Assembly (NCBI RefSeq): GCF_013137895.1
Contig: NZ_CP053538.1
Coordinates: forward strand, 4,805,001-4,869,000
Length of the DNA: 64,000 bases
Source of the DNA: Hymenobacter taeanensis
Lineage (GTDB): Bacteria; Bacteroidota; Bacteroidia; Cytophagales; Hymenobacteraceae
Direction of reading: 5' to 3'
The position numbers were made by a program, and so were the translations under genes. The notes below the pieces were generated by a model. That model saw nothing but the letters and a program-made list of their open reading frames with translations. It was not told where the DNA came from and did no database searches. Positions 9,446 through 18,813 of this stretch are shown here, piece by piece; the stretch's first letter is position 1; every line of letters starts with the position of its first letter.

Positions 9446-9652
9446 TTGTGCACTATGGCATCAAATAAACATAGAACTGCAGGCATTGAGCTGATTGGCG
9501 GCGGCCTAGATGAAGCGCCCATGGCCTACAAAGACATTCATCAGGTAATGGCCCACCAGCAGGACCTGATAGATGTGCTAGGCTCTTTTACTCCTCGTAT
9601 TGTACGCATGGATGCAGGTAACAGTGGCAAAAGCAGATACGGTGGAGAATAA
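9446..9652 (+). pseudogene. rtcB 3'-end remnant (RNA ligase fragment)
   Basis: The 68-residue reading frame carries LIGGGLDEAPMAYKDIHQVM and ends within VRMDAG. This matches the very C-terminus of RtcB, the GTP-dependent RNA ligase that repairs and splices RNA. About 45 residues match; a full RtcB has about 400-480 and its metal-binding residues lie in the missing part. The 140 bases upstream do not contain recognisable RtcB in any frame that I can see. It is therefore read as the relic of a deleted rtcB gene, ended by the hairpin at 9662. Expression as a small protein is unlikely but not excluded. Confidence 0.7.
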
Positions 9653-9661
9653 GAATTCTAA

Positions 9662-9712
9662 TAAAAGCAACGGAGGCCATGAGTATACTGCTCATGGCCT
9701 CCGTTGCTTTTA
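9662..9712. terminator. Long perfect-stem hairpin
   Basis: A stem of about 22 base pairs (AAAAGCAACGGAGGCC and its complement) with a six-base loop, A-rich on the left and T-rich on the right, so it can end transcription in either direction. It directly follows the rtcB remnant. Confidence 0.8.
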
Positions 9713-9940
9713 GGCAAATACAACTATTACAATATCTACACAAAGCTTTCCTTCAACGTCAATTATGATTTATTGACCGAGGAAACGAATGTTTCTGCCT
9801 GCAAAGGGCAAACCATGCACCCGAACAACCAACCTGAATATAGACATTTACACAATCATCCTATTTCACGAGTCATAGCTGCGAGGCACAATTCTGTATA
9901 AAACCTATACATCTGGCCCTCTATTTTCTACTGTATCCTG

Positions 9941-12133
9941 ATGATGAATTCACTTCTACACACTGGTTTATTTTCTATTTCAGCCCTGCTGACTCGGAAG
10001 CATCTTTGGCTGATCTGGTGCCTACTGCTGTGTTTGCCATTCGCCTCAATTGCCCAGAACACGTACCTCTGGCAAGGCACTTCTACAAGTTGGAATGACC
10101 CGTTAAACTGGTCTCCGGCTCGCCTTATCCCTGCCACGACCGATGTACTCATTTTTGACGGCGCAGTAACACCCTCCACAACCGTTGCGCTCGACTATAG
10201 CACCACCCAAACCGTAGGACAGGTGCGTTTCAGCAATGCCATTAAGGCCACTCTGACTACCAACTCAGCCCGGGAATTATTAATCAATGGGAACCCGAAT
10301 GCAGTTGGTTTAACCACTGAAGCCGGCACCACGTTGGCAATAGTAGGCACCCAGGCCAGCGGCAGTGGCGACCTGATAATTCGGTTAGCGGCCAACGTGC
10401 CGGCTCGCCTGGCCGGTAGGTTAGAGCTCAAAGGTTCTGCCACTGCTAACAGTGCCCATCAATTGCTCTCGACTACAGTGGGTGCTATTGAATTTCTGAG
10501 TGGCAGCTACGTGCAGCCCGGCACCCGGTTTACGGGCTTCTTGTTTGGCTCTGCTACGGCCAACAAGAACAGCGTCATTTTTCGTAATGGCTCTACCTAT
10601 GAGCAGGCCACGGGCTCTACTCCTTTTGGCTCCGTGACTACGTATCAGGTTACCAACTTTGAGCCCAACAGCTACTTTCTGTATACTGCTACCGGGAATA
10701 CCGTAGGCCTGTCGGGGCGTACGTATGGCAAGCTGGAAATCAACACGAACCGCACCCTCACAATCAGCACGTACTCCACCAATCCGTCTATCATTCAGTC
10801 TGATCTTATTATTACGGCCGGCGTAGTGACAATCAACACCAGCAACGTGGAGCTGCGAGGTAATCTGTTGATTAATGGCGGTAGCCTGGTTTTCAACCAA
10901 GATGCGAACAACAACGCGCTGGCTCTAACGCTTAATGGCACGGCAGCCCAGCGCATTGGCGGTACTGCAGCTGGCTCGCTCACGCTGCCTTCCAACACGA
11001 CGCTGGCCCTCAACAACGCGGCCGGCCTGACACTGGAAAGGCCGGTGGTAGCCAATGGCCCGGTTACTCTTTCTCAGGGTCTGCTTTCAACCAGCAGCAC
11101 AAACCGCCTTACTCTAGGTCCGGTTGCCAGTATCTCTGGTTCGGCCAGCAGCTTTGTTCAGGGGCCGCTGGTACGGCAGTCGAGCACTACGGGAGCACTA
11201 TTCTTCCCCATTGGTAAAGGCACTATATACCGGCCCCTGACCCTCAACGTCACGACTGCTCCAGCTGGCACTACTGCATACATAGCTGAGCAGCAAGAAG
11301 GCCGGCCCTCCGACCAGAACATGCTGGACGACTTACGGCGGGTTTCCTCCATCCGATATTACAGTCTCACTTCTAGCCCAGCGCCAGCCGCCGGCACGTT
11401 TGCTGGCAACATTGCGCTAAGCTTCGGGTCCGATGATCGGGTTGCTGATCCTAACATGGCCAGCTTTGTAATAGCGAGAAGCACCGGAGCCGGCTGGAAC
11501 AATTTGGGGCACCTAACCAACTCAACCAGTGCGCTTACTTCTAATAGCCTCAATAGCTTAGGCGACTTTGCCCTGGGCAGCACCGAACCCAATCAGAACC
11601 CGTTGCCGGTATCGCTCACAAGTTTCAGTGGCAGTCACCAACCCAATGGCGTGGTGTTGCGCTGGGCAACGGCCAGTGAGAAGCAGAATGCCTATTTTGA
11701 GGTGGAGCGGCAGGTAGCCGGGCAGCCTTTCCGGGCCCTAGGCCAGGTAGCGGGCAAAGGCTCAAGTACCACGCCTGCTGAGTATAGCTATTCAGATAAC
11801 GCACCCGTACCGGGCGTGGTGTACTATCGCCTCCGCCAGGTAGACGCCAATGGCACAGCCACTTATTCCAGTGTTGCTGCTGTACTTGTTCCCGAGCAGC
11901 CATTGCAGATTTCTCTCTACCCGAACCCGGCCATTCGCCAGCTCAACCTGACAGGCTCCGCTAATGACGCTCAATACCGGGTGCTTAATGAACAAGGTAC
12001 TGTGCTGCTCATCGGTTGGGTTGCTGCTGGGCAGAGCATCAATGTGGAGAGCTTACGGCCCGGCTTATACCGGCTGGAAATAGTAGCGGGCCGCCGTCGT
12101 ACGGTCCGGGCTTTTGTGCGCAGCCGTGAGTAA
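9941..12133 (+). CDS. T9SS-secreted surface protein with type A sorting domain
   Basis: A 730-residue secreted protein. A signal peptide is followed by WQGTSTSWNDPLNW, a motif common at the start of large Bacteroidota surface proteins, then about 500 residues rich in Thr, Asn and Ser that look like beta-solenoid or beta-sandwich repeats. Near residue 550, PLPVSLTSFSGS begins the usual pre-sorting region with a fibronectin-like segment (YFEVERQ). The last 75 residues are a T9SS type A sorting domain (ISLYPNPA, LYRLEIVAG). The start could be the second Met or one a little later; the hydrophobic stretch lies at about residues 22-38. No enzyme signature is seen; an adhesin or structural role is an inference. 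Confidence 0.88.
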   Translation: MMNSLLHTGLFSISALLTRKHLWLIWCLLLCLPFASIAQNTYLWQGTSTSWNDPLNWSPARLIPATTDVLIFDGAVTPSTTVALDYSTTQTVGQVRFSNAIKATLTTNSARELLINGNPNAVGLTTEAGTTLAIVGTQASGSGDLIIRLAANVPARLAGRLELKGSATANSAHQLLSTTVGAIEFLSGSYVQPGTRFTGFLFGSATANKNSVIFRNGSTYEQATGSTPFGSVTTYQVTNFEPNSYFLYTATGNTVGLSGRTYGKLEINTNRTLTISTYSTNPSIIQSDLIITAGVVTINTSNVELRGNLLINGGSLVFNQDANNNALALTLNGTAAQRIGGTAAGSLTLPSNTTLALNNAAGLTLERPVVANGPVTLSQGLLSTSSTNRLTLGPVASISGSASSFVQGPLVRQSSTTGALFFPIGKGTIYRPLTLNVTTAPAGTTAYIAEQQEGRPSDQNMLDDLRRVSSIRYYSLTSSPAPAAGTFAGNIALSFGSDDRVADPNMASFVIARSTGAGWNNLGHLTNSTSALTSNSLNSLGDFALGSTEPNQNPLPVSLTSFSGSHQPNGVVLRWATASEKQNAYFEVERQVAGQPFRALGQVAGKGSSTTPAEYSYSDNAPVPGVVYYRLRQVDANGTATYSSVAAVLVPEQPLQISLYPNPAIRQLNLTGSANDAQYRVLNEQGTVLLIGWVAAGQSINVESLRPGLYRLEIVAGRRRTVRAFVRSRE

Positions 12134-12186
12134 CAGTCCGGTTTTGCCTGCCGGAGTAAAGGACCTGGCCTAGCATCATGATACAC

Positions 12187-12239
12187 TAAAAAGCAACAAC
12201 CCCGCCGGGTGGAACACCGGCGGGGTTGTTGCTTTTTAA
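12187..12239. terminator. Bidirectional terminator between convergent genes
   Basis: A perfect stem of about 21 base pairs (AAAAAGCAACAACCCCGCCGG) with a short loop, flanked by A and T runs, between the T9SS protein and the M61 protease that face each other. Confidence 0.9.
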
Positions 12240-12253
12240 GCTACGTCAGCTAA

Positions 12254-14056
12254 TTATAGGTTCTTCAACCAAGCCTCACGCAAAGCTAGTTGCGCTGGAG
12301 TAGCCGCCGGATCTTGCGTGAAAACGTAGCGCTTCACCTCTTCCGTGCTGCCTAGCTTTACCTGCACCGTTTGCTCTTGCCCGTTACGGCTGATCACGAA
12401 GGGCACTACAGTGCCTGGCTCACGGGTTGGAATTTGTCGTAGCACGGATCCAATGTTGGTGCGGGCTCCATCAATGGCAAGCAGTTTATCTCCCTCCTTA
12501 ATACCAGCGGCCTGCAATGGGCCACCTGCTTTGGTGAAGTAAACACTGGTCTCGCGGGCCTCCAGGCCTATAGGGCCTAGTGTGGCAATCTGCTTACCCG
12601 TGGGCATTGCTTTTTGGTAGCGCACTCCTATTTTGGAGTAATACTCCTGTAGCGGCAGTGGCTCCGCATTTTTCACGTAGCGCTGGAAGAAATCACCTAT
12701 TTCGGGATAAGTCATCTTGGTGAAATCCTCGAAGAAGTTTTTCTCACTGATGGGCTTGTTAGGACCATAATTCTTGGCCAGTTCCAGCAACACATCGCGC
12801 AGGCCGCGCTTACCGTCGCTCAGCTCCAACAGGCGCAGATCTAGCAGGCCTGCCGTGAGGGCGCCACGCTGGTAGATGTTGCCATACTGCCGCTGGCCCT
12901 CATCACTGAACGAGTTGAGCCCGAGGCGGCTGAGACTGTACGTTGTGTCGGCGCGGGTACGGTCGTAGGTTACCTTATCATGCAGCATGCTCAGGTAATC
13001 ATCTAGCGGCACCAACCCACCCCGCAGCTGCATCATGTGTGAGGCCCACTCGGTAGTGCCTTCGTAGAGCCACAAATGCTCGGAGCCCGTTGGCTGTACA
13101 AAATTAAAGTGCTCAATAATCTCAGAGTGGATATTGAGTGGCGTCATTACGTGAAAAAACTCATGCGCAGCAATATCCACCACACCTTGCGCCGTTTGGG
13201 GGGTCAGGGCCATTTCGGGTAGCACATACTCAGAGCTATAGGAGTGTTCCCAAGCACCAGCCGACTTATCGGCAAAATGGTACAGGAAGGCATAGCGCTT
13301 CACTGGCAGTTGACCTCCGAAGAACGACTGGGCGGCATTAAGCATCTTTTGCATGTAGCCTAGCAGGGGCTCGGCCTGCACTTTATCAGTGGCCGAATAG
13401 CAGTACAAGGCTACATCGGCATTGCCTAGCTTCGTGTGCGCCTCCGTGAGGCGGCCCAGAATGATGGGCGAATCTACGGCATGATCGTAGTCGTCCAGGT
13501 GATAGAAGCCCTGAGCATCGGGCACCAGTACCGACCCGGCTTTCCAATCAGTGGGGTACTGCAACTTGATTCGCAAAGGCTTATCCTGCATCCCTTGGGG
13601 GTAGCCGAACAAGGTCTGGCCATTCAGCAGGGCGTGGTCGGTTTCCAGCGAGGAGCCACACATCCGGTAAATATTATGCTCCTTAACGGGCGTATCCCAG
13701 GTTTCGGCAATGGTATATCGGATTTCGCTGGTCTTATCAGGCCGCGACAACTGCCATTGGTTGGTGGACAGCTGCTTTACCTCCAAAGGCTTGCCCTTGC
13801 TATCAAAAGCCTGAAAGTTACTCACGTAGCGCCCCATATCCATTACCTGATAGGTGCCCGGTGCCGTGGCCGCAAACTGGTAAATAGCTTGGTCTTTTTT
13901 AAGCTTTGGCAACTCCAGTTTTACCTGGAAGGCATTGCTGTTGGCCGCCGGATCCATGGTAACGGTGTAAGTCAGCTCACGTGGAGCTTTAGCAAGAGTA
14001 GGGGCGGCAGTAGCGAGCAAGGCTGCCAGCGCAGCCGAGCGGAAGAGTGATGTCAT
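12254..14056 (-). CDS. M61-family metallopeptidase with PDZ domain
   Basis: A 600-residue exported protease related to glycyl aminopeptidases. A signal peptide covers residues 1-22. Residues about 28-190 form the N-terminal beta-domain, and the zinc site is HEFFH near residue 298 with the downstream glutamate in LYEGTTEW. A PDZ domain lies near residues 490-570 (GLEARETSVYF, AGIKEGDKLLAIDG), a layout typical of M61 enzymes, which probably trim peptides in the periplasm. No lipobox is seen. It is transcribed alone and converges with the T9SS gene on its left. Family assignment is secure; the natural substrate is unknown. Confidence 0.92.
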   Translation of the reverse strand: MTSLFRSAALAALLATAAPTLAKAPRELTYTVTMDPAANSNAFQVKLELPKLKKDQAIYQFAATAPGTYQVMDMGRYVSNFQAFDSKGKPLEVKQLSTNQWQLSRPDKTSEIRYTIAETWDTPVKEHNIYRMCGSSLETDHALLNGQTLFGYPQGMQDKPLRIKLQYPTDWKAGSVLVPDAQGFYHLDDYDHAVDSPIILGRLTEAHTKLGNADVALYCYSATDKVQAEPLLGYMQKMLNAAQSFFGGQLPVKRYAFLYHFADKSAGAWEHSYSSEYVLPEMALTPQTAQGVVDIAAHEFFHVMTPLNIHSEIIEHFNFVQPTGSEHLWLYEGTTEWASHMMQLRGGLVPLDDYLSMLHDKVTYDRTRADTTYSLSRLGLNSFSDEGQRQYGNIYQRGALTAGLLDLRLLELSDGKRGLRDVLLELAKNYGPNKPISEKNFFEDFTKMTYPEIGDFFQRYVKNAEPLPLQEYYSKIGVRYQKAMPTGKQIATLGPIGLEARETSVYFTKAGGPLQAAGIKEGDKLLAIDGARTNIGSVLRQIPTREPGTVVPFVISRNGQEQTVQVKLGSTEEVKRYVFTQDPAATPAQLALREAWLKNL

Positions 14057-14293
14057 TCGGAGTAAATACTGATTTATGAGAGTGGGCTACTGACGCGCAA
14101 TCTGATGGCCGGTTGCGCCCGTCTCACGAAACTATGTATTCGTTCTCACTTATGCGCGGCACTGGCCTAGCGGTGTACAGCCTATACTTTTCCGCAATTG
14201 CTTGTTAAACTTACCGTAACTCGCTTGCGCTAATGCAGTACATACAAAACACGGGCTCCTTATTGGCCACTCACCTCCTACCATACCTCACTC

Positions 14294-14551
14294 ATGACTG
14301 AAGCAGCCCCCGACACCAACCCGACCCAATTACTGCGCTACCTGCTGCAGATTGCGGGCCTCACCGATGCCGAAAGTATTGGGCAGGTGCGCCAAGTGCT
14401 TACTGGCCTAGGCCTATTAGTAGACCGGATTGAAGCTGGCGAGGCAGAAGTTGCCGTTGCAGCCGCTGCTAACCCAGGCCCTGAAGGCATCCGGGCGGCG
14501 CTGGAATCTGCTGGCTACTCGGTGCAGAATATCACCGCCGAAAGCAGCTAA
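14294..14551 (+). CDS. Small HMA-like protein without the CxxC metal site
   Basis: An 85-residue protein whose pattern fits the beta-alpha-beta-beta-alpha-beta fold of heavy-metal-associated (HMA) domains: LLQIAGLTDAESIGQVRQVL, then VDRIEAGEAEVAVAA, then IRAALESAGYSV. In metal-binding members the loop after the first strand carries GMTCxxC; here it reads GLTDAES, so no cysteines are available. Function is unknown; a role in interaction rather than copper binding is inferred. The gene stands alone between two minus-strand genes. The fold is my reading of the pattern and has not been tested. Confidence 0.72.
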   Translation: MTEAAPDTNPTQLLRYLLQIAGLTDAESIGQVRQVLTGLGLLVDRIEAGEAEVAVAAAANPGPEGIRAALESAGYSVQNITAESS

Positions 14552-14600
14552 CGCCTCTCTCTACTCCAAACCCAGGTATCTTATTTGTTTCTGCAGTGAC

Positions 14601-14640
14601 GCTAGGCCTGTTCAATAGGCTACTACTATATAGGCCTAGC
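14601..14640. repeat. GCTAGGCCT palindrome
   Basis: Inverted nine-base arms at 14601-14609 and 14632-14640 enclose about 22 bases. The arm contains the GGCCTAG word that is strikingly common in this window. Confidence 0.4.
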
Positions 14641-14672
14641 ACCATTGCAGGTCAACTGCACACAGCTTTTGA

Positions 14673-14733
14673 CAAAAAATAACGCCTCCCAGAAAGCCGC
14701 ACTATATAAACGCAAAGCTTACCGGGAGGCGTA
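14673..14733 (-). terminator. Terminator of the beta-helix gene
   Basis: Arms ACGCCTCCC and GGGAGGCGT enclose a loop of about 33 bases that can pair further. On the minus strand it is followed by a run of six T. It sits just past the stop codon of the gene at 14755. Confidence 0.7.
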
Positions 14734-14754
14734 ACTATATTCTAATTTCTTCTT

Positions 14755-16959
14755 CTACTGATGCAGTAGCTTGGTTATAACCCGGGAGGCGCCTTGCTGC
14801 ACGGTCAGGCTATATACTCCCAGAGGTAATTGTGCCACTTCTGGCAATGTGATGGTTGAGGCACCTTTGCTTACTTCCACTGAGCGAGTAAGCACATTCC
14901 GGCCCATGGCATCAGTGCAGATAACAATGGCTTTGCCTGCTTCAGGGCTCTGAATTTGCATACTCAGCTCACCAACAAAGGGGTTTGGCCACGCTTGCAT
15001 TGCTAAGGTAGCAGCACCACTAATAGCTACTGTTTTAACTGATGAGTACGAAGCTTTACCAGATAGGTCAACCTGCATCAAGCGATAGTAAACAATTGAA
15101 CCCGTGTAGCTGGTTAGAGCATCCTGCCAGAAATATGTGCTGGTTTGGGTGGTTGTGCCTTTACCCTTCACTGTGGCAATACGGTTAAACATCCGTCCGT
15201 CAGTGCTGGCCTCTACCTCAAACCGGTCGTTTTGCAATTCCGAAGCAGTGTTCCAACGCAGGATAGCCTTGTTGCCCTGCCGCTCGGCAGTAAACGATAC
15301 TAGCTCAACGGGCAAAGGGGCAACTTTGGTTTCTGATTCACTGGCCCCCAGGTTACCAGACACGCCCGGAGCTGGAGTTGCCGATCCGAAAAAGTCGCGG
15401 GAGCCTGGTGTCAGATTAAACTCTTTATCCAAGTTCAACCCACTACCAATAGCAGCTGAGCTAGGCTGTAGTTTATACGCATCCCAAGAGGTCAGCAGAC
15501 GCCGATTACCACTTGAAGTGTTCAGGTCTCCACCCTGTCCGGCGCGCACGAAAGCAGGGTCTAAACTTACACCTACCGTGCGACTGCCCACCATTTCCTG
15601 TTGGGTAGCGGTACGCCAATCATCGAGATTACTAAATGAAGACGAGCCCCAGGTAATGTTAAGCGGCTTACCAGTGCCCCAATAGCAATTACTCTGCAAC
15701 ACGATACCCGTCGTAGAAACCGACTTGACTTGTGGCACGCCAGAGGTGGTCTGGAAAATATTGTTGCGTACCGTAATCCCGCTAACTCCATTGCTCATCA
15801 AATAAAAGGCTTTAGCCTCAGAGCCATCTGCCGAAGGCGTCAGGTACACAGTATTATTGTGAATTGCAGCCGTTTGAATGCCGCCATTATCTCCGGAAGA
15901 CCACACCATAATGGCGCCCTGGCCAAAACGACGAGCATCATTTTCGCTGATGTTGTAGCGAACGGTAAGGTCGTGCATGGGGGGCGCTCCGTTAAACTGA
16001 GCCAGCAAATAACCCGCTCCATCGTTATCGTGAGAGTAGTTGTACTGCATTACAGAGTTAGTGCAACCACCATCTAAGTCAAAGCCACCTCCATCATGCG
16101 CAATGCCTGAGCGATTATGGTGCGACTCACACTCCTGTATAACCAGATTATTACACACCCAGCCCCAGATACCAACCGGACCACCATTGGGGTTATTATT
16201 TAGCCAGCCATTGTTGTAGGCTTCGCAGTGTTCGATTACAGCACCATCAACACTTGACAAGACGATGCCGCTGCCAGTATTGGTGGTAGTTATTTCTGAG
16301 CGCCCAGCATTGTTGTAAGCCTTGCAATCTGCTACGTACCAATTTTTATGGCAAATATTCGGATAAGAGCCATAAGAGAAAATTCCAGCCTCACCATTGT
16401 CATGGGCTAAGCAGTTTGTAATGCGCACATCATTATAGCCACTGGAAGCAAATGAGCTTCCAATCAGGATACCCATTTTAAGGTACCCACTCACATCAAG
16501 GCTATCCAGGATGAGATGCGATAAGTGCTCATCGGCTAACTCCGCAGAGAATATTACTCCCGAGTTATTTGTAGACGTACGACCGGAGCCTACAAACTTT
16601 AACCGACGTAGTTCTATTCCCCCTGCGTCTGGAGAATAGAATGCGTAGTTATTACCACTACCAATAGTAGCCATGCCTTGCCCATATGAGCTTATAATAA
16701 TTGGAGCGGTATCAGTCCCCTTACTCTGAAACCACAGGGAGCCAGTGAAGGTCTCGCCAGCTTCGAACAAGATCCGGTCACCGGGCTTAAAGCTGGAATT
16801 ATTCACCTGCTCTATGGTTTTCCAGGCAGATGTTACAGAAGTGCCATTATTAGCATCGTCACCCGCTGAACTTATATAGTACGTTGTAGCTAAAGCTGAC
16901 GAAGCATTCGCCAGAAGAGACACAAATACAAATGATAAGAGTACAAGTTTCAAGCGCAT
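14755..16959 (-). CDS. Secreted right-handed beta-helix protein with T9SS sorting domain
   Basis: A 734-residue exported protein. After a signal peptide (residues 1-25) it starts with the parallel beta-helix signature YYISSAGDDANNGTS and GDRILFEAG, seen in polysaccharide lyases and related surface proteins. Short repeats such as ITNCLAHDNGEAGIFSYGSY and VIEHCEAYNNG fill residues 120-420. Residues about 560-640 form the fibronectin-like linker (PLPVELVSF), and the end is a type A sorting domain (MQAWPNPF, GVYSLTVQQG). The start uses the ATG of MRLKLVLL; a TTG two codons upstream is possible. No catalytic residues of a known lyase family were recognised. Its place next to a glycosidase and a polysaccharide synthase suggests a glycan ligand. 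Confidence 0.88.
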   Translation of the reverse strand: MRLKLVLLSFVFVSLLANASSALATTYYISSAGDDANNGTSVTSAWKTIEQVNNSSFKPGDRILFEAGETFTGSLWFQSKGTDTAPIIISSYGQGMATIGSGNNYAFYSPDAGGIELRRLKFVGSGRTSTNNSGVIFSAELADEHLSHLILDSLDVSGYLKMGILIGSSFASSGYNDVRITNCLAHDNGEAGIFSYGSYPNICHKNWYVADCKAYNNAGRSEITTTNTGSGIVLSSVDGAVIEHCEAYNNGWLNNNPNGGPVGIWGWVCNNLVIQECESHHNRSGIAHDGGGFDLDGGCTNSVMQYNYSHDNDGAGYLLAQFNGAPPMHDLTVRYNISENDARRFGQGAIMVWSSGDNGGIQTAAIHNNTVYLTPSADGSEAKAFYLMSNGVSGITVRNNIFQTTSGVPQVKSVSTTGIVLQSNCYWGTGKPLNITWGSSSFSNLDDWRTATQQEMVGSRTVGVSLDPAFVRAGQGGDLNTSSGNRRLLTSWDAYKLQPSSAAIGSGLNLDKEFNLTPGSRDFFGSATPAPGVSGNLGASESETKVAPLPVELVSFTAERQGNKAILRWNTASELQNDRFEVEASTDGRMFNRIATVKGKGTTTQTSTYFWQDALTSYTGSIVYYRLMQVDLSGKASYSSVKTVAISGAATLAMQAWPNPFVGELSMQIQSPEAGKAIVICTDAMGRNVLTRSVEVSKGASTITLPEVAQLPLGVYSLTVQQGASRVITKLLHQ

Positions 16960-17333
16960 CGTCAAAGGCTTTGGTTCGACAATGCAATACTATATAAATA
17001 GGATAAATATAAAAATATAAACGTTTTTTAAAGAACTATAACTGTTATAAGCTTGATGACATCCTTAATAGTGCAAATCCCAAAACGCTGAACAGCAAAC
17101 ATGTATTAGGAAAAGCATACTTTCACAAGTGGTAATTATATAAATTAAGGAAAGGACGAAATGAGCAGATAAAAATAGCATTATAATCGTTTTTAGACTT
17201 TATGTTTTCGCAGTAAAACCATATCTATAATCATACTTAATTAACAGAAAGCCTCGCTCCTCTCAGTACACCGGAGACGAGGCTGATCTTAAGAGCAACA
17301 GGGTTTGTGTGATGTAGTAGTTTAGTTGCTGGC
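16960..17333. other. AT-rich intergenic region
   Basis: A 374-base gap, clearly richer in A and T than the genes around it. It should hold the promoter of the beta-helix gene and, at its far end, the transcript end of the glycosidase gene. No reading frame or RNA gene is supported. Confidence 0.6.
17251..17283 (-). terminator. Probable terminator of the lipoprotein glycosidase
   Basis: GCCTCG pairs with CGAGGC, with an extra short stem inside. On the minus strand a short T-rich tail follows. Confidence 0.5.
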
Positions 17334-18659
17334 CTATTTCACCAGAAATGGCAAGCTAGCGGTAGCAGCACTTCCTTTGCCATCGCGCACAGTGGCTGAT
17401 AGCCTATAAGCTCCTATTTTCTCTGGAGTCTTGAGAATTACTTTAAGCCCTCGAGCCTTTAGTATACAGTGCTCAATAGGCACAGTCTCCCCCTCTTTTT
17501 CGAACTTAACTTCGGGAGCTACTTGCCAAGTAGCCTGCAACAAATCATTTTCAGGATCAGAAGCTACTAACTCAAATCCGTATTCTGCATTAGGCCGAAG
17601 CTGCTCGGAATAGGCCAACCGCCCGTTCCTTCTTATTTCTTGAATTTCAGGCGATAAATTAATGGGTGGGGTTCCAGTCCAGAGTTCCTGGAGGGCATCA
17701 ACTGTCGCCGTCTTTTCTCCCGTGGGAGTGAATAAACTAAACCAAGTAGCAGTGTATTCAAACTTATTGCCCCAGTAGAAGGCATAACTACCCAGGCATT
17801 CCCGAGGATTGCCTAGAATGGAGCGTTTATATCTCTCACGGGTGAATTGCGCTTTTTGCGTGCTTGTTTGTTCTTTTGAAGCACCCCATACTGTTTTAGG
17901 TGACTCCCAATAGCCCCTTGCTCCAAATTCAGTTACCAGATACGGTCCTTCCCAGTCCTGCGCCTTAAGTCGTTGAGGCAGTGATATTAGGTTACCAAAA
18001 GCGTTAATGCTTATAAAATCCAGATCAGGGCACAAGCGCTTCACCCGATTTAAGTTTTCTAATGTACTAGTAAGGGTAGTAGTAACCGGATGATAAGGAT
18101 CTAGCTCATGTATCATGCGAGCCACATCATTTATGGCGCGGTAAAGTTGAGGATTCGCAGACTCGTAGTTAATCTCGTTACCAACTGACCAACCCAGTAG
18201 CGCAGGGTGGTGCCGATAACGAAGAACCTGTTGGCGAAGCCTCGCTTTCTGCCTCTCAACCTCGCCATTATTATAATAGTCGAATTTTTTGGATTCATGC
18301 ACCATCCATAGGCCTAGCAATACTGTTAATCCTTGACGGTTTGCCTCGTCTAATCGGTCATCAGCATAGTCGCCGGACCACAAGCGTACAGAATTGGCAC
18401 CGGCAGCTTTAAGCTTGTCGTAATGCTCTAGGCCTGCTCCTCCTTTGACGAAGTAAGGTTTGCCAGCGCGTTGTAATAGATAGCCCTGCGCTGTATGCAC
18501 CAAGTGCACCGGAACCACTCCGGCCGGAATTTGTGCTGGTGGATTTTCTTCTTGCTGCGGTGTACACGCCCCTACTAAAACCGTAGCACAACTGCTAATT
18601 ACCCCTGCCAGCAGCCACCGTTGCAGCCCCTTTACCAAGTCACTTGTCCAAAAGATCAT
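17334..18659 (-). CDS. Lipoprotein glycoside hydrolase, GH2-type TIM barrel
   Basis: A 441-residue exported lipoprotein: a hydrophobic stretch leads to the lipobox VLVGAC near residue 32. The TIM-barrel part shows GANSVRLWSGDY, the acid/base motif WSVGNEINYES near residue 167 and the nucleophile motif VTEFGARG near 246, as in GH2 and related clan A enzymes that hydrolyse beta-linked sugars. The last about 90 residues look like an Ig-like domain (SATVRDGKGS). It diverges from the glycosyltransferase gene at 18814 with 154 bases between them, so the pair may be co-regulated and act on the same polysaccharide. Substrate cannot be read from the sequence. Confidence 0.85.
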   Translation of the reverse strand: MIFWTSDLVKGLQRWLLAGVISSCATVLVGACTPQQEENPPAQIPAGVVPVHLVHTAQGYLLQRAGKPYFVKGGAGLEHYDKLKAAGANSVRLWSGDYADDRLDEANRQGLTVLLGLWMVHESKKFDYYNNGEVERQKARLRQQVLRYRHHPALLGWSVGNEINYESANPQLYRAINDVARMIHELDPYHPVTTTLTSTLENLNRVKRLCPDLDFISINAFGNLISLPQRLKAQDWEGPYLVTEFGARGYWESPKTVWGASKEQTSTQKAQFTRERYKRSILGNPRECLGSYAFYWGNKFEYTATWFSLFTPTGEKTATVDALQELWTGTPPINLSPEIQEIRRNGRLAYSEQLRPNAEYGFELVASDPENDLLQATWQVAPEVKFEKEGETVPIEHCILKARGLKVILKTPEKIGAYRLSATVRDGKGSAATASLPFLVK

Positions 18660-18813
18660 GCATAGAATGCGTAAAGGCCAAAATGGCCTAATACGAGTCT
18701 CGGGGGCTTTTTATCAATATAGTGTAATTATAAATTAATATTATTTAAAAAAAGAACTTTTCGCATGCCCGGTTGCTTGTACCATACATTATAGCAGGCA
18801 GAAAAGAGCTAGC

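Noticed and set aside
9704..9901. A 65-codon plus-strand frame before the T9SS gene
   Set aside because: It starts inside the terminator and has no coding character or homology that I can see.
13436..14050. A 204-codon plus-strand frame opposite the M61 protease
   Set aside because: Antisense to a well-supported gene and without any recognisable pattern.
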